Origin: Setophaga petechia
Taxonomy: Eukaryota; Chordata; Aves; Passeriformes; Parulidae
Assembly: GCA_024362935.1 (NCBI GenBank)
Contig: JANCRA010000169.1
Coordinates: 1-64,000 of the forward strand
Length of the DNA stretch: 64,000 bases
Direction of reading: 5' to 3'
The stretch's first letter is position 1; each line of letters starts with the position of its first letter. The notes under the pieces are model-generated. The model did no database searches. It was not told the origin of the DNA and worked only from the letters and a program-made list of their open reading frames with translations. Both the position numbers and the translations under genes were made by a program. This document shows positions 45,301 through 58,580 of the stretch, piece after piece.

Positions 45301-47153
45301 GCTGTTTATCATGCAGGCAAGTGGTAATATGGAAGCTCCTATGTTTTATTAGTGTTCTCCCTTTAGCTGTAACGCCCCTAGCACAGTGCTCTGTTCAGTT
45401 TCTAGATTCCCAGTACGTGGGACCACACATCAGAGCAAGTAGGGAGGAGGAGGATGAGATGAGGAATGTGACTATGTGAGGGGAATCTCATGGCCTAGTG
45501 ATGCCCCCATACTGCTGCCCCATAGCTTTGCATTGTCCCTTCCACTCACCCTGAATCCCCAGCTACAGACACCAGCAGTTGGCATAAGCCATCTTTTTTT
45601 GGCATGGAGCGTCCTTGAGCGGTGGGAAGACAGCAGCTCCACTGAATATGAGTAAGTGCAGATGCTCTAGTGCAGGATAAAGGCCAAGAATGAATCTGGT
45701 GTGCAGAATGAAAGAATAAAAGCTGAATCCTATTTTTAGACCAGAATTCATCCAGCACCCTGAATATAAAGTGAATTCACAGAGAGAGTCCTCATAATCT
45801 ATGGAGCGCTTGAGAAGTCTTAGCACAGTGCTGCTTCCCCTGCAGACAACAGCAGAGTTATCCCACCTCCCCTCACCAGGATTATCCCACCTCTCCTTTG
45901 CAGAAGACCGTGATGGTCTCAGCAGCTGCAGAGAGTAGCACAGAAGCTATTTCCCTTTCTAAAAAATAGAAATTAGAAAGGTTGTTGCCGAGTAATAATC
46001 GGTGGCTCTTGTTGGGGCTCTTTGACATTTTGGTGCTTGCCCAGATTTGGTTTTTGACTTGTTTACAGGAGATCTTTTCCAGACATCTTTTCCAAATTTC
46101 CTAAACATGGCTGCTTAAGATGTTGCAGCTCCCTGCACCTCTGATATTTATATATCGTTATTCAATGATTAAATATTATTTTCACTAATTAATGTCACTA
46201 ATAAATTGTGTCACTAATAACTAACCATGTAAAGTAAAATAGATCAGTGTAGTACTGTGAAACACTATAGTATATTAATATGTAGTAAAATAGATCCCTT
46301 GCTATTATGTTTAATGAATAATATTCGCTATAAACACACATCTCTGCATTTAAGTGATTCCAGAGCTATGACACAGACCAATCAAATGAAATCAAATGAA
46401 ATGCCCAGCAAGGTGCAGGACTAGTGTGGAGGGAAGAAAGCAATATTTGATCATTAATACACAGACACAAAAATACATTTCTATTAGACATGCAGAAGTC
46501 AGTAAAACCACATTCTGCTTGGAGAGGATTGAATTATCTTCAAGCACTACCATCTAATTAAATATGTATATATTTCTAGGGCCTGAGCTCTAGAAAGCAT
46601 TTCTATCAAAGAGGGAGTTTAAGCATATGCTTAACTGCAAAATGGGGGCTTGGAGGGGGTATTAGTATGTGTAGTCAAAAAGTACATTCAGCAGATGAGA
46701 AAAAAAAAACTTGTTTCACAATCAAGACTGATGACAGTTTGCTATAGGTTAATCAATTGCCTCGTTTCATTACTTCATTTGAAGCTGGGTTTTTTTCTGT
46801 TAGATGGTGCAAAACATTGTTATAAACAAGTAAATTGTTCTTTTTTGATTAACAGATGGCTTAAGACTAGCCAAAAAATTATTATTTTTTAATTAAAGAA
46901 AAAGCATGCCTTGTTGAAATCTTCTATGTCGCAATTCATCCAAGGGAAAATTTATTAAAATGAAATTATAAACTTGTGAAAACCAGGATTTATAATGGAA
47001 ACATGGATGCAGCCATAAGCATAACCATATGAACTATGCTGCTATTATTTACTATGGTAACATTATAAAAAGAACTACACTGTTTGGGCCATTATCTTTA
47101 CAGTTTTCTTTTCAATACAAATCATTATATTTATTATCTGTCTTCTTGTATAG
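42383..47153. other. Unique AT-rich DNA, no gene seen
   Basis: Would be an intron if the candidate exon chain is real. Contains no recognised repeat. A possible CR1-tail-like scrap at 44646-44680 (GGTTGGAAGGGATTT) is too short to call. Confidence 0.45.
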
Positions 47154-47280
47154 AGGGTACAGAAAAGGCCAGTCAAAAGCAGAAGAAGCCTGCTTTTCAA
47201 AAGGAAATTGGACCTACCTCTAATTCTTCTTCTTTATCAAATACAAGGAGTGCAGACTTTTTTGTGAAAAATTGTTTCAT
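47154..47280 (+). other. Candidate exon 2 of a hypothetical spliced chain
   Basis: A 127-bp segment after a polypyrimidine acceptor (TCTTCTTGTATAG) and before a good donor (CAT|GTAAGA). A second AG at 47154-47155 offers an alternative start. One frame is open throughout. It is rich in Lys, Gln, Ser and Asn (it contains KASQKQKKPAFQKEI and later SADFFVKN) and could be a disordered or cytoplasmic segment. It joins in phase to 42337-42382 upstream and 49891-49996 downstream. I cannot name a gene, and a pseudo-exon is a serious alternative. Confidence 0.25.
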
Positions 47281-49890
47281 GTAAGATAAAAGTGCAGATT
47301 ATTGGTGAGAAAATGACATACTTTTTCCTGCATCTTGAAGATTCTTGGGTGATACTGCCAGTTTTACTAAGAGATTTCTACCTTACTCAAAAATACATTT
47401 CCTTCCAGACTTCAAGCAGCAGGTGCTGGAGCTCTGAGTATTTATTTGGGAATACACTGCATAATTCAGCTTTTGTGACTCAGAGAGATGTCTTAGCAAT
47501 GTAGTATCTTAGAATGAATATTGTACACAGTATTGGAAAAATGGGTGCTTTTCGAAATAAGCCTTTCTAATTTACCAGTTGGAGAGAAAAAAACCTGAAT
47601 TTGTGTTTGTTTCTCTCATCACTTCTTTCTTTCTCTGAGTCTGGAAAAAATATGAATCTCAATTCTATTATTCCTACCTCCTTGGAAATTGCTCTAAACA
47701 TACCTGCATTTCTGTGTATTATAATAGTCACAAACATACCTGTATTTCTGTGTATTATCAGAGTTAGTGACAGTAGTCTAGTATGGACACAGAGCCCCAG
47801 TGCCTGGCTTACACAATTGCCTTTATAATTATGGCTAATATATATATGCCAGCTTTTTAACTCTTTCAAGCTGTAGAAGGGATGTGGTAGAAGTTAAGTC
47901 TCTCTTATGGACTGGACAAGATGTAATACATGTTCAGAAAACCTTCAACACAAAACATAAAAAAAGCCTTGAAATTTTATTTAGAAAGTGTTCCATGACT
48001 GTTGACACATCACTAATCCGAGATGAAACATCAATGCATGTTTAACCTCTTTCTTTTTCCTTCTGAAACACCCATTTGACTAGACTTCAGTTAAATATAG
48101 CATAATATGATTAATCCACATTTATAGTAACTTTTAATGTGCTCTATTTATCTGTGGTAAGATACCATGCATTAAAAGCATAGTTGGGAACTGTAGTGAC
48201 TTGATATTAATACCAATGGTTTAATGCTATTATCTGCATGACAACTATGCTTAATTCAGTAAACATTCCTGACATGGTAAACATGGCCACTATAGCTGTT
48301 AATACGAAGTAGGAAAATTTATTGATAAACAATATATTTAGAGATGTGAGGCTCTCAGAGACTATGGATCATTTGTTTACTTTTAACTGGCAGGACGCTC
48401 TGACTCAAATTTCACCAGTTCAGCTAAAGAGCAAAAAGCCACTTTAAGACTGCTGCATGATGAAACAGAATTCTTTTTTTGGGGGTATTTTTTTCAGACT
48501 ATGCTGCCAGTTTAAGAATATCGCCTCCACACAAGAAAGCTGTGTCACAACTGAAAAATTATAATGCTGCTAAGACACAGTTGTGTTTCTAAAGTTGAAA
48601 CACCCAAAGCACTTCACGGCATTTGATGACTTCTTATGACAATTAAAAATCACTTTATTTAATTGGAAAGTAGATATTGAGCATAAGGGTTAACCCAAAT
48701 GGATTTTATTTTAGACTACCTATTGTTATTTCAGCATATGTCAATATTGCGTGCTTCAAAAGAATGGATAGGAAATGTTTATCAGTAGACAATGAAAGCT
48801 AATAGATTGTTTATGACAGTATAGGGAAGACATTTCTTGGCAAGATTTTGAAGTGCAGTCAGGAGGGTCATTCTTGTGGCTGCTTTGGTTGACATTCATC
48901 ATAATTGAACATCTAGATTGTTAAATATGTAGTGGTTTTGCACCAAGTGATTCTCTAGCATACTGAGTTTGTATTGGACTTTGATGGCACAGCCACAAAA
49001 GATAGGATGTTCAAATGCTCCATATTCCACTGCCGCTTCTGTTTTCAGTGTTTCTTGAATTGCTCATTGTAATTTATAAATCACTACCAAGCTTTAATTT
49101 GTTTAATTCCCTCTTAATTTTTTTGAGTATACTTGGATATATTTTTGCCAACATTAATGTTTTTCCCTTATTTCTGACATTAAAGCCTAGAATCATATTT
49201 TGAAAACAAATAACCAGAACAAGTTTATATGTGTGTGTGTGTATAGTAAAATAACACACAACATAAAAGAAGATTAATACTTCAGTTTTAGTTGATTTGC
49301 ACATTCCTGGACAGTTTTTGCTGAGTTACTGTCTTAATGCATTAATTTTACCATATCACAAATCCGATGTCAGGCTAGGTAAAATCATGGAGTGGATATG
49401 ATCAAGGAATATTGCTGTTGTGAGGATTACAGGAATATAGTTCATTTCATAAAAATATTGCTTTTTGTATCACCCCATTTTGCATATTAATGTCTCATTA
49501 GTAGGATAAGGAATTCCAGTTTTTACAAGGTCTATAAAAATTGCTGAACAATAGGCAGTGAAAGGAAGGCTGGAGAAGGAAAAAGCTCATCTCTACCCAG
49601 ACCCTCTATTTCAGCTATTTCAGCTGTTATTTCAGCAAGGCACCAGAACCTTTACAACTAGTCACCAAAAGTAATTGTCTCAATGTGTGTAACCATTGCA
49701 GATAGTACAGCACATTTTATTTATTACTGAAGTTCATAATGGTATTGTATTTATAAGACTTACAAATGACATTTCCTTTATTTACTACAACTTACATGGC
49801 TGTTTGACTCTACCCCGAGCTTGCCCTAAGGAGCCTGTTCATGATATTTATCTTTTTCATTTCAAGTAACCACTGCTTCTTCTCTTTCAG
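47281..49890. other. Unique AT-rich DNA
   Basis: No gene or repeat family recognised apart from the small tandem duplication at 47696-47758 and a short TG run at 49230-49242. Confidence 0.5.
47696..47758. repeat. 36-bp tandem duplication (second copy partial)
   Basis: AAACATACCTGCATTTCTGT at 47696 recurs 36 bp later with one change (C to T), and the match continues through GTATTAT. A recent local duplication. Confidence 0.85.
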
Positions 49891-49996
49891 AACAGGCTGG
49901 CTTTGTTCAGCAGCTCAGTTGCTGAGCCCTGCATTGAGCAGTGGTAGCACAGACCTGCACAGCCTTCCACCATGCTTCATCCTTCTTCAAAACAAG
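49891..49996 (+). other. Candidate exon 3 of a hypothetical spliced chain
   Basis: A 106-bp segment after the acceptor CTTCTTCTCTTTCAG and before GTACAC. Of the three frames only one is open from end to end (TGWLCSAAQLLSPALS near its start), and that is the frame required if it is spliced to 47154-47280: AT plus A completes a codon. It ends in phase 0. No family recognised; its Leu/Ser/Cys-rich peptide is not distinctive. Confidence 0.22.
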
Positions 49997-50564
49997 GTAC
50001 ACAGACATGTAACCGTATGCAAGATTTGGACTAGTTAGAGCACACATATTTTTATTCCTTGTATAGGTTCATCACTGGTTGAAAGTGGACATAAAATAAA
50101 GGCTCTTCTGATTTGGCATAATCTCATACCTACTTCATACTCATCAGTGAGTTCACAGCTGGTTCAGAGCAAAACAAATTCAGGCATTATCAGCACAGAT
50201 ACATTTTTACAGAACAAAGTATTGTCAGCATGCCACACTCCATGTTTGATTAATGTGCACATTCAATACAAATCAGGATGGTCCTTCAAAGAGCTCAGTT
50301 CATGTAATTGAGGCCAAATTTTAGGAACTGCTGATTGGTGAGGTGATTTTGAAAATGTGGCACTTTACACAGCAATCGCTGCCTTGCTGCTTTAATGTCA
50401 TACAAGATGTAAGAGATCTTTTTGTGCAGATCTTTTGTTTGAAGATGCAGTCTTCAGATGCACACAAATGAAGGGGCAACATCATTGCTCCCATATATGC
50501 TTTAATAACAAAAATTAATTACTGAAATATCACAACAGTTCTGTGAAGCAGAGAGTAGCACGCT

Positions 50565-50608
50565 AGACTGGAGAAAAACTGGAGAAAGACTGGAGAACTT
50601 GGAGAACC
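50565..50608. repeat. Short degenerate minisatellite, unit about 12 bp
   Basis: GACTGGAGAAAA, then AACTGGAGAAA, then GACTGGAGAA, then CTTGGAGAA: three to four decaying copies. Confidence 0.7.
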
Positions 50609-52049
50609 CAATTGTGCACAAAGAGTAAATATCTTTGACTCTTGATTTGAAGTCCAAAATGCAGAAAAGAAATACTATGTGACTTTTGCAAACATTTAAG
50701 TGACATTAATGAGGTCCGAGAAAGTGCAACTCACAGGATAAGAATCCAGAAGAAGGAAGCTGGAGGTCCATGATAGGACACGGAAACAATGCTAATGGAA
50801 CAGATATGTGAGGGGCCTAAGTTACAAAACCAGAGGCTTATTTCATACACACTTCTCTTTTTTGCCTTGTGGTCTAGCCACAAGACCACAATCCTTCTCT
50901 CAGTTTATTTGAAATATTAAAATTTTAATCAAATTTACATAAAGGGAAAAAAGGTCAGAAATATATAAATATAAATAGAAGATAAAAATTTTAGGTGGAA
51001 ATTTTGGGAACTGGATTCCAATCAAAATATTTATGTATAGAAAAACTAAATAAGAATTGATGAGATAGTAAATGAAATGAGTCGAAAAATGGATTTTGGT
51101 AAAGTGCATTTGGATTTCCTAACTATAATATCATAGATACAATGCAGAGGAAGAAATATATCCTTAAATGAGTCTAAATGTAAAATGTAAATAAACCCTC
51201 ACTTCCATTTGGCTAAATCAGAGAAGAAAGCATCTTTGTTCTAATACATTTCAAAGGGCATTCAAGAAACTTGGAGCAGCATGTATATGAAAACCCCACC
51301 CTCTTCATCACTCTCAACATTGAAATCCATTATATTCACTCAAAAGAACTTGGCACTCAAATATCTGAAGATTAAAAGTATTTGGAGATGTTTAAATCAT
51401 CAGCCTTTACTGATACATACTTCAAGAGAAATCACCTAACATTTAGATCAGATTCCTACAATCCAATCTGAAAGAAAGCTATTAAAATTGTTCCTGCTCC
51501 CCTTTGTAAGTTTGCCAGTCTCACATGGTATGATGCATCATGTTGGCATACAGCATGATGCTGCATAAACAACAAGACTGTATTGTACATCATCAGAAAT
51601 ATGTGAAAATTCATTTGGATCTGCCACCAGCTGTCAATTTCGACAAGGAATGTATCTGCTCCAGCTTAATTAGAGAGGATGAAAGCAGGGCATACAGGTC
51701 AGGCCCCCTGGTGCTCTGTCACAGACATTTCTCTAGAAAACATTCCACTTCCCATTTCAGTGTCATCAGCCATATCTGATAAAACAACAGTAGTCACAGG
51801 TTACAGATGCAGAGTGACTTAAAAAAAGATGTTCACATTTTGTTTTCCAGGTCAGCTGGAGAAATATATTCATCTTTCCCCTTATCCAGTGTCAGAGATG
51901 GGATTTTGCTGACTTCAGTGTGATACCTCCTCATTCAGAGCAATGCAAGAGACTAAACCTAAAATTCTGGGAAATATTCTTCTTTGACACTGAAACTCAG
52001 TGTCATTCCACTTTGTACCTAAGATGTGACCTTTTGTGTTTTGTGTGAG

Positions 52050-52076
52050 ATAAATAAATAAATAAATAAATAAATA
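52050..52076. repeat. (TAAA)n short tandem repeat
   Basis: About seven units of TAAA. Confidence 0.9.
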
Positions 52077-54653
52077 TGCTTATATACTGTTTTCATGTAT
52101 ATATATACATGCACTTATAAACTGTTACATAAATATTTATATTTATATACTGTTATACAAATAAGGATTATAACACTCTTCATACAGAATCTTCCTCTGT
52201 CATTAAAAAGAAAAAAATTCCTCTCCTTTCTTCATGAGTGTATTTTTAAGGCTGCTTTTTTATTTTGTCGTATATTTCCAAAAAAGGCAAGGAAAATAGG
52301 TTTTTAAAAATCTATTAATTTTTTTATGTCCTTAACTTCATACTGCAACACACAGTGCAGTTGTGTTTTACAAAGAAATTGCATTACTACCAGTCCACCC
52401 AGATAGTTTGTGACCTGTTCTTTTTGCTAGTCTAAAGGTGACTTTCATTTTCATGTTGACTTTACTCTGTGCCCATTTGGAGGTTCATTCAGTGAAAGAA
52501 AATTGCCTTGTAATTATTTCTACTTAGAGAAATATGACAGCTAGAATTTTTATGTTAATTAATCTTTGTGTTTTTTTCATTATTGTGCGTCTGCCTATCA
52601 TAAATTTCCTTGCAATCCAGTTTTAATACATTCTATAAATTATTGTAGTTTCTTCCAGGCCCATCATGCCTTGCAGATTGTTGACTTTGCACAGATTTCT
52701 GTTGTTTGCTGTAGTACCACCATAAGTGTAATTCAGCAGGAATGGTTTGCATCTCTGATAATACACAATTAGGAAAGTTGCTCATCAGAAATGAGCCCAT
52801 GGTAAGAGCATAATCCTGTTATGAGTGTCTGTAAAAGAATTAAAATACATTTTAAAAAACTAAAAAGTACTATCTAATCCAGGGTATACTGGACTGAAGG
52901 GGGAAAATGGGCATTACATTTCTTCTTGTTTTGCTGGCTCAGTGAAATTAGGAAGCCACTGTTTCCTCACCTGCATGCCCAGTTAAGGGCCATCTGTTTC
53001 CTGTTTAAGTGTAGTATCTCTTACATGTTTTTTTCTAAAAACCCTCTTGCATTAATCAACAAAATCCAAATAAACAGAAACACCAAATCTTGCTTATCTC
53101 TCTTACTCAAGAAAGCATTTTGGTGGTTGCATCTACCACACTTTGGCTTTACTACAATGCTTTTTTTACATCAACATTTAATTTGTTGTCTGCATTTTAA
53201 CAATTTCTCATCCAGTTCTAGGCTGATTTTACAAGCTTTTTGCAACAGCCTGAACTCCTAAAATAATTACATGTTGATTTTGTTCACTAATGGTTTTAAT
53301 CTCGGTCTGGTGTCATGTGTTGGAATTAAACATCTTCATGAATGTTATTATAAATTTAACACTGAGTTAAAGATAATAAGGTCAAATGTATCCTTGATAC
53401 ATTGCCTTTGATGAAGGTAACAAATAATGAACATGACCTGGTCCCCTTATTATCATGGTTTAGATTTACAGGAAATCATTGGTGGATAGATACTCCTGGT
53501 AAGAAGAATCAATGAGCCAAATTGGTTACTTGGATTGGGGTGAGATTTACACGGAGAACTAATACCTTTTATTATATCAAATAATTGCAGTATTATGATG
53601 CCACCACAATGAACGCAGACACGATAAATATCAGGAGTCATCTTTAGATAATAGTCTTTAATAAAGCACCATTATCATTGATATCAGGATACTTTTTTCA
53701 TTTAATTTTAAATAAAAATGAAGATTAATGAATATATGTAAAAAGTGAGGAACAAAAGTATCTTATAAAAATGACCAAGTGAAGTACTTCATTTCATAAA
53801 TACATGCACATACACACAAAGAAAGGCTTTGAAGAACTTCATTAAGGTTTTCAGAATCAGCCACTCAAATGCTAGAAAATATGGCTTGGCCATCATTGAT
53901 CTGGCTCATTTTTTGCATTCATTCTGGTACAGACCTGAACTGCATGGCTAACATCTAGCTGTGCACAAAGCCCTTCCTCATCCATCGTACCTGATGGACA
54001 ATCCCCACTTCATGCGCTTTTGTTCTGCATTTGTTGTCTCCTCATTGCTCAGTGTGTGCTGTGAGACTGTATTTAATGCATGCTTTTCATACCTTCCCTG
54101 AAGGCAGTCAGTTATTTTTGGATTCCTCTCATTGGTATCTGTAACAGCAGTGGGGAGAGCATGCAACTACTGCAGTGTTGTGAGATGGAGATACAACATC
54201 TGCAAGTGCATGCCATGCAGTGCCTCCTACAAATCCTGCCCTGCCACCAGTGCATCTGTGTGCTTGACCAATTAGTTTTTTCAAAAATCACATAATGTGG
54301 GTAATTATGGTGCTGTTATTATTTAAAGGCTGAAGATGAAACAAATTTTGATGAATATAGAAAGCTTGCTCTAATTGTCAACCAGATATACCTAGGATCT
54401 GAGTTTTTTGAATCCTTGGGAGAACTCCATGGCATTCCTGCACACATAAAAACCCCTCTTTCATTTTGGTTAGACATAATGACTTACCATTTCCACAAGA
54501 AAAAACTCCCACTCTGAAATTAGAAACCAGGAAATTATTATACTTACTGAAATATTGTGAAAAATCTCGTTTTAGTAATGGTCCAGCATCACTCAACCCT
54601 GACACTTTATGCAATACATTTTGTTTTGGCCCAGCCCTTTCTCTGTTGTCTGA

Positions 54654-54870
54654 ATCATAGAACCATAGAATGATTTGTGTTGGAAGGGACCTTAAAGATC
54701 ACTTAATTCCAGCCCTCCCTCCTTGGGCAGGGACACCTCCCACTAGGCCATCCAACCTGGCCTCGAATACTTCCAGGGTGGCCACAGCTTTTCTGGACAA
54801 TCTGACCTAGTGCCTCACCACCCTCACAGTAAAAAATTTCTTCCTGATATCTAGTGTCATTTCACATCCA
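54654..54870 (-). mobile_element. CR1 LINE 3' end
   Basis: The plus strand starts ATCATAGAACCATAGAATG, the reverse complement of the CR1 terminal repeat. It continues TTGGAAGGGACCTTAAAGAT, 'GGGACACCTCCCACTAGGCC' and 'CATCCAACCTGGCCT', then AAATTTCTTCCTGATATCTA, which is the reverse of the C-terminal ORF2/3' UTR region. This is the common avian CR1 3' end. The match fades after about 54870. It may extend to about 55010, but I could not support that. Confidence 0.9.
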
Positions 54871-57800
54871 CTCTGTACACAGACATCTGACCTTTCTTAT
54901 CCCTGGTCTGATGAGTCACTTGGTGCCATTTGTCTGTTCTGAGGTCTGTGCTCAAGTCCCCGGCTCCTCTCCTTTCAGCTGACGCATGAAAGCTTTTCTG
55001 TAGCCACTTGTGGCCTCCCTGCCATGCTCCTTGAAGGCTTCATCCCACTGAGCAGCAGTGCATGCATGTCACCACAAGAACTGGGACAAATTGTTGGATG
55101 AGAATCGTTTTGCACAGTTACATTGCAGACCTGAGACCAGCAAATTTACACCACCTGCACATTTGTAGGAAGAGGATTTATTTCTACATCAGTCTTGCCC
55201 TCCTATCCTGGTGACTATAAGACTCCAGCTGGAGAGCAGGACATGAAAGAAAATAAGATTAGGTGGCCTGCTCCCTCACCTTGAACATCTACACTGGCAT
55301 ATATTACCACATAGTGGTCTGACTTGCAACAACAGATCCATCTGAGACAGGCAGGCTTTATCTTGCTTACGGCTGGATGCAAAGGTAACTTAGTCCAAGC
55401 CACAGCCCATACTTTAGCGCTAAGAAAAGGTGACATTATTCACAGCAATGATCCCAGTATTTTTCAAAATGCATAATACAGGACTCAATCACCCTCCTGA
55501 AATTTTGTCATAGAATCCAATCTAGGTCAGACAGAAGGCATATAACATTATTTTATCCCAAACAGATGAAATTTGGCTAAGTTCTAAGTCCTTGAAATCA
55601 GCAGAGTGTCTGGTAAATGATAGGACATGTTTCCAGTCCCACTTATAGCGTGCTGAAAAAACAGTGTGAATGTCAAACAGAAGATATAAAGCTGGGTCAG
55701 AAGTGCATGGCTCAGGACAAGGAAGTTATTTCAGCTTGTGAGTTAAATAAGTAAGGATAATAAACAGAGACTGGCACAAAGGGTTAAAGCTTATACAGCT
55801 GTTTCATCTTGACTGTATTGAACAGACCTAATAGGTTTAGTTGACTTAAGAGACTTACTTTTCTTTAAAATAATTTTACGTGTCTATAGAAGCAACAAAG
55901 AATGCAAATCAGGTTCTACAAAAGAAAAAAACCCAATCAAAATGAACATTTATGAAAGGAAAATGTGGCTGACAGAACATGGGGCTCAATTAATAAAGTG
56001 AACTTAAACACAATGATTCCTTTGGCGCATGAGTCCAACATACAGGCAGGTACAGCTGGTATCTAATGACACTGTATTATCTTGTCAAATCCTGTATGTA
56101 CCTCAGCTTCCCTGACACCTTGAGAAAGCAAGAAACTCTTAATTCCAGAAAGACCAAAACACCTAATGCACCTGTCTGTGCATTAAATAATCACAGGTTA
56201 GTCTTTCTCTATTTATGCCACCAGTAGGACTGGGTCTCTCAGGCTTGGGAAACACAGAAAAAGAGGACAGGAGAGTGGCAGCATCCACATTTTTACCTGA
56301 GGATTCTGTGGCTTTTCTATTAATTTGGACTGTGAAATGTACAGCTTTAAATCTTTCCTTCCTGTTGGGCCCGTAGATCACATCTTTTGGTTCCCCAGAG
56401 AACACCTTTGGCTGTGAGGTGACCTGCTACAGAATCTCCTCAGTCTATCATGTGAATCTATATGACACAATGCAACATTTATTTGGGCTAGTGAATGGAT
56501 AAAGGCAAGAAAAAGTGATTTTTTAGATACTTGAATGAGATGAATATAAATAAAACCCTGTCCTTAAAATGGTCATAACTCTTTCATGAATGTGATTCTT
56601 CATACCACACCTTCCTATTCACTGTATAGGGAGCCCCTGAGAACTGACCAAATCAGGACTGGGAACTCCATTAGATGGCAGGATGCTTTAACATGACAAA
56701 GTTCAACACAGCAGAAAATAAATCTTTCTGTTCACTTCCCCCTTGAGATGACTTCCTTCCTTGTTTCCTGTAGCTGGATATGTGCTATGCAGGAGAGGGG
56801 CAGGGTGACTACCTGGTGTAAATCCTTCCCTCCACTGGCTGATATCTTTTATTAAAATTAACCTTTCAATAGTATATCTGAATTGACATATTGCTGACTT
56901 CACACTACCTGTCTCTCTTCTAGTCCTCTGGAGACAGACTGGCAAATGCATCATATTTTCTGGCACAGTAAATGTTCAACCTTCTTCTTAAGCAAGTCTT
57001 TCTCTGTGAGCCTCACATTAAGACCAAACTTGAAACTAGAGATACTGGAAATTAAAATTGAAATGTTTATTTGAGTAACATTTCAACAACCTCTGCTTCT
57101 CTAGAAGACACAGCTCAAACAATGTGTACCTCCAAAGGGCTTCCTCTGCCACATTTTGGATCTGGAGCCTCTTCTCATGCAGGCAAAAGATGCTAACGAT
57201 AGTGTTTAAATTCCTTATAAAGAGTCAGGGGAAGGCTGCTAACATGCACTAGAGCAGGCTCACTCATCTGGCAGCTTCACCTTATAGTTCTTCCCTTGAA
57301 ATTACGTTAGCAAATTCAGAGTTTAAAAAAAGGATGTAGGAAAAGAAGTAAGCTCCAGTGCAAGCTCTCACTGCTTTCATGTTTTTCTTCCAACTCTAGC
57401 TTATACAACAGTATGTATAACACAGTAGCTCCTGGGTTTTCACTTTCATAACTTCACAGTGGCCAAAACACTGAAAAATACATCCATCAGCCAAACATTA
57501 GCTGCTTTGTTCTTCCCTCTATCTAGCTTTTTTCTTTCATCCCTTCTTTCTCTTTTGACCTTCTCTTACTCATTTCCAGTTCTTTGTCACTCTTTCCAGT
57601 ATTATAATGCCTTTCCCTTCTTACTAAATTTCAGTTCTACTTCCAGTCACTGTGAAACTTCTTTACTCTTTCCTTCTTCTTTTGTCATTTCCATTTTTCT
57701 CTTTATAGCATGATCACTCTTCCTTTTGCTGATTCATTAATTTCTCTGGTCAACCAACTATGTTACTACTTTCTCTCTGTAGAGATTCCACTATCATTTT

Positions 57801-57921
57801 CTTTTTTTCTGCCTTCTGCCTTTTCCTAATTTTTTTCTTCTTTTTCTTCAGAAGCATTTTTTTTGTCTTAATACTTTCCCAGATTATTTATTTTCTGACA
57901 TTAATAGAGAAAGTTTTATTC
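54871..57921. other. Unique DNA, no gene seen
   Basis: No repeat family or exon recognised. A CT-rich stretch at about 57490-57880 produces Ser/Phe-rich open frames that are compositional. Confidence 0.5.
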
Positions 57922-58580
57922 ACACACACAGAATCACAACCAGAATGACTAGATTGAAAGAGACCTTCAAGATCATCAAGTCCAACCACGCCCCAACACC
58001 TCAACTAAACCATGGCACTGAGTGCCACATCCAGACTTTTTTTAAACACATCCAATGATGGTGACTCCACCACTTCCCCAGGCAGACAATTCCAGTACTT
58101 TATCACTCTTTCCATAAGAAACTTTTTCCTAATATCCAACCTATATTTCCCTTGGCACAGCTTGAGACTGTGTGCTCTGGTTCTGTCAGCTTCTCCCTGG
58201 AGAAGGAGACCAACCCCCACCTGACTACAGACACCTTTCAAGGAGTTGTAGAGAGCGATAAGGTCACCTCTGAGTCTCATTTTCTCCAGGATAAACACCC
58301 CTAGCTTCCTCAGTTGTTCCTCACAGGGCTTGTGTTCCAAGCCCCTCACCAGCCTCATTGCCTCCTCTGGACGCGCAGAAGTGTCCCAATGTCCTTCCCA
58401 AACTGAGGGCCCAGAACTGGACACAGCACTCAAGGTGTGGCCTCACCAGTGCTGAGCACAGCGGGAGGATGAAAGGATGACCTCCCTGCTTCTGCTGGCC
58501 ACACTATTCCTGATGCAGGCCAGGATGCCATTAGTCTCCTTGGCCATCAGGACACATTGCTGGCTCATGTTCATATTCAT
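57922..58580 (-). mobile_element. CR1 LINE 3' end with ORF2 C-terminus
   Basis: The minus strand encodes the last part of CR1 ORF2. A 142-codon frame at 58433-58005 contains EEQLRKLGVFILEKMRLRGD, then a 'YRLDIRKKF' segment and 'WNCLPGEVVESPSL', and ends in the usual 'ALS..V' plus stop. After the stop come the 3' UTR motif (TTGGACTTGATGATCTTGAA) and a terminal ATTCTG-type repeat (57922-57947). Upstream of 58433 the CR1 sequence continues on the plus strand as GCCTCACCAGTGCTGAGCAC and 'CTGGCTCATGTTCA' but is broken by stops, so only the C-terminal part stays open. The copy is 5'-truncated and lacks the catalytic reverse-transcriptase core and endonuclease, so it cannot mobilise itself. Confidence 0.93.

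Larger units (their letters stand above)
49997..54653. other. Unique AT-rich DNA, no gene assigned
   Basis: Includes a degenerate 12-bp repeat at 50565-50608, a TAAA array at 52050-52076, and a strong-looking splice acceptor at about 51851 (TTTTGTTTTCCAG) followed by open frames. I could not establish a donor or a gene. Confidence 0.45.

Noticed and set aside
51519..51697. Exon-like open segment with protein-like text
   Set aside because: The only good acceptor leads into a stop codon within five codons, and the phase does not fit the exon chain.
51852..52048. Open frame after a strong acceptor, as a terminal exon
   Set aside because: No donor or polyadenylation signal is clearly tied to it, and more than one frame looks plausible, so it is not supported.
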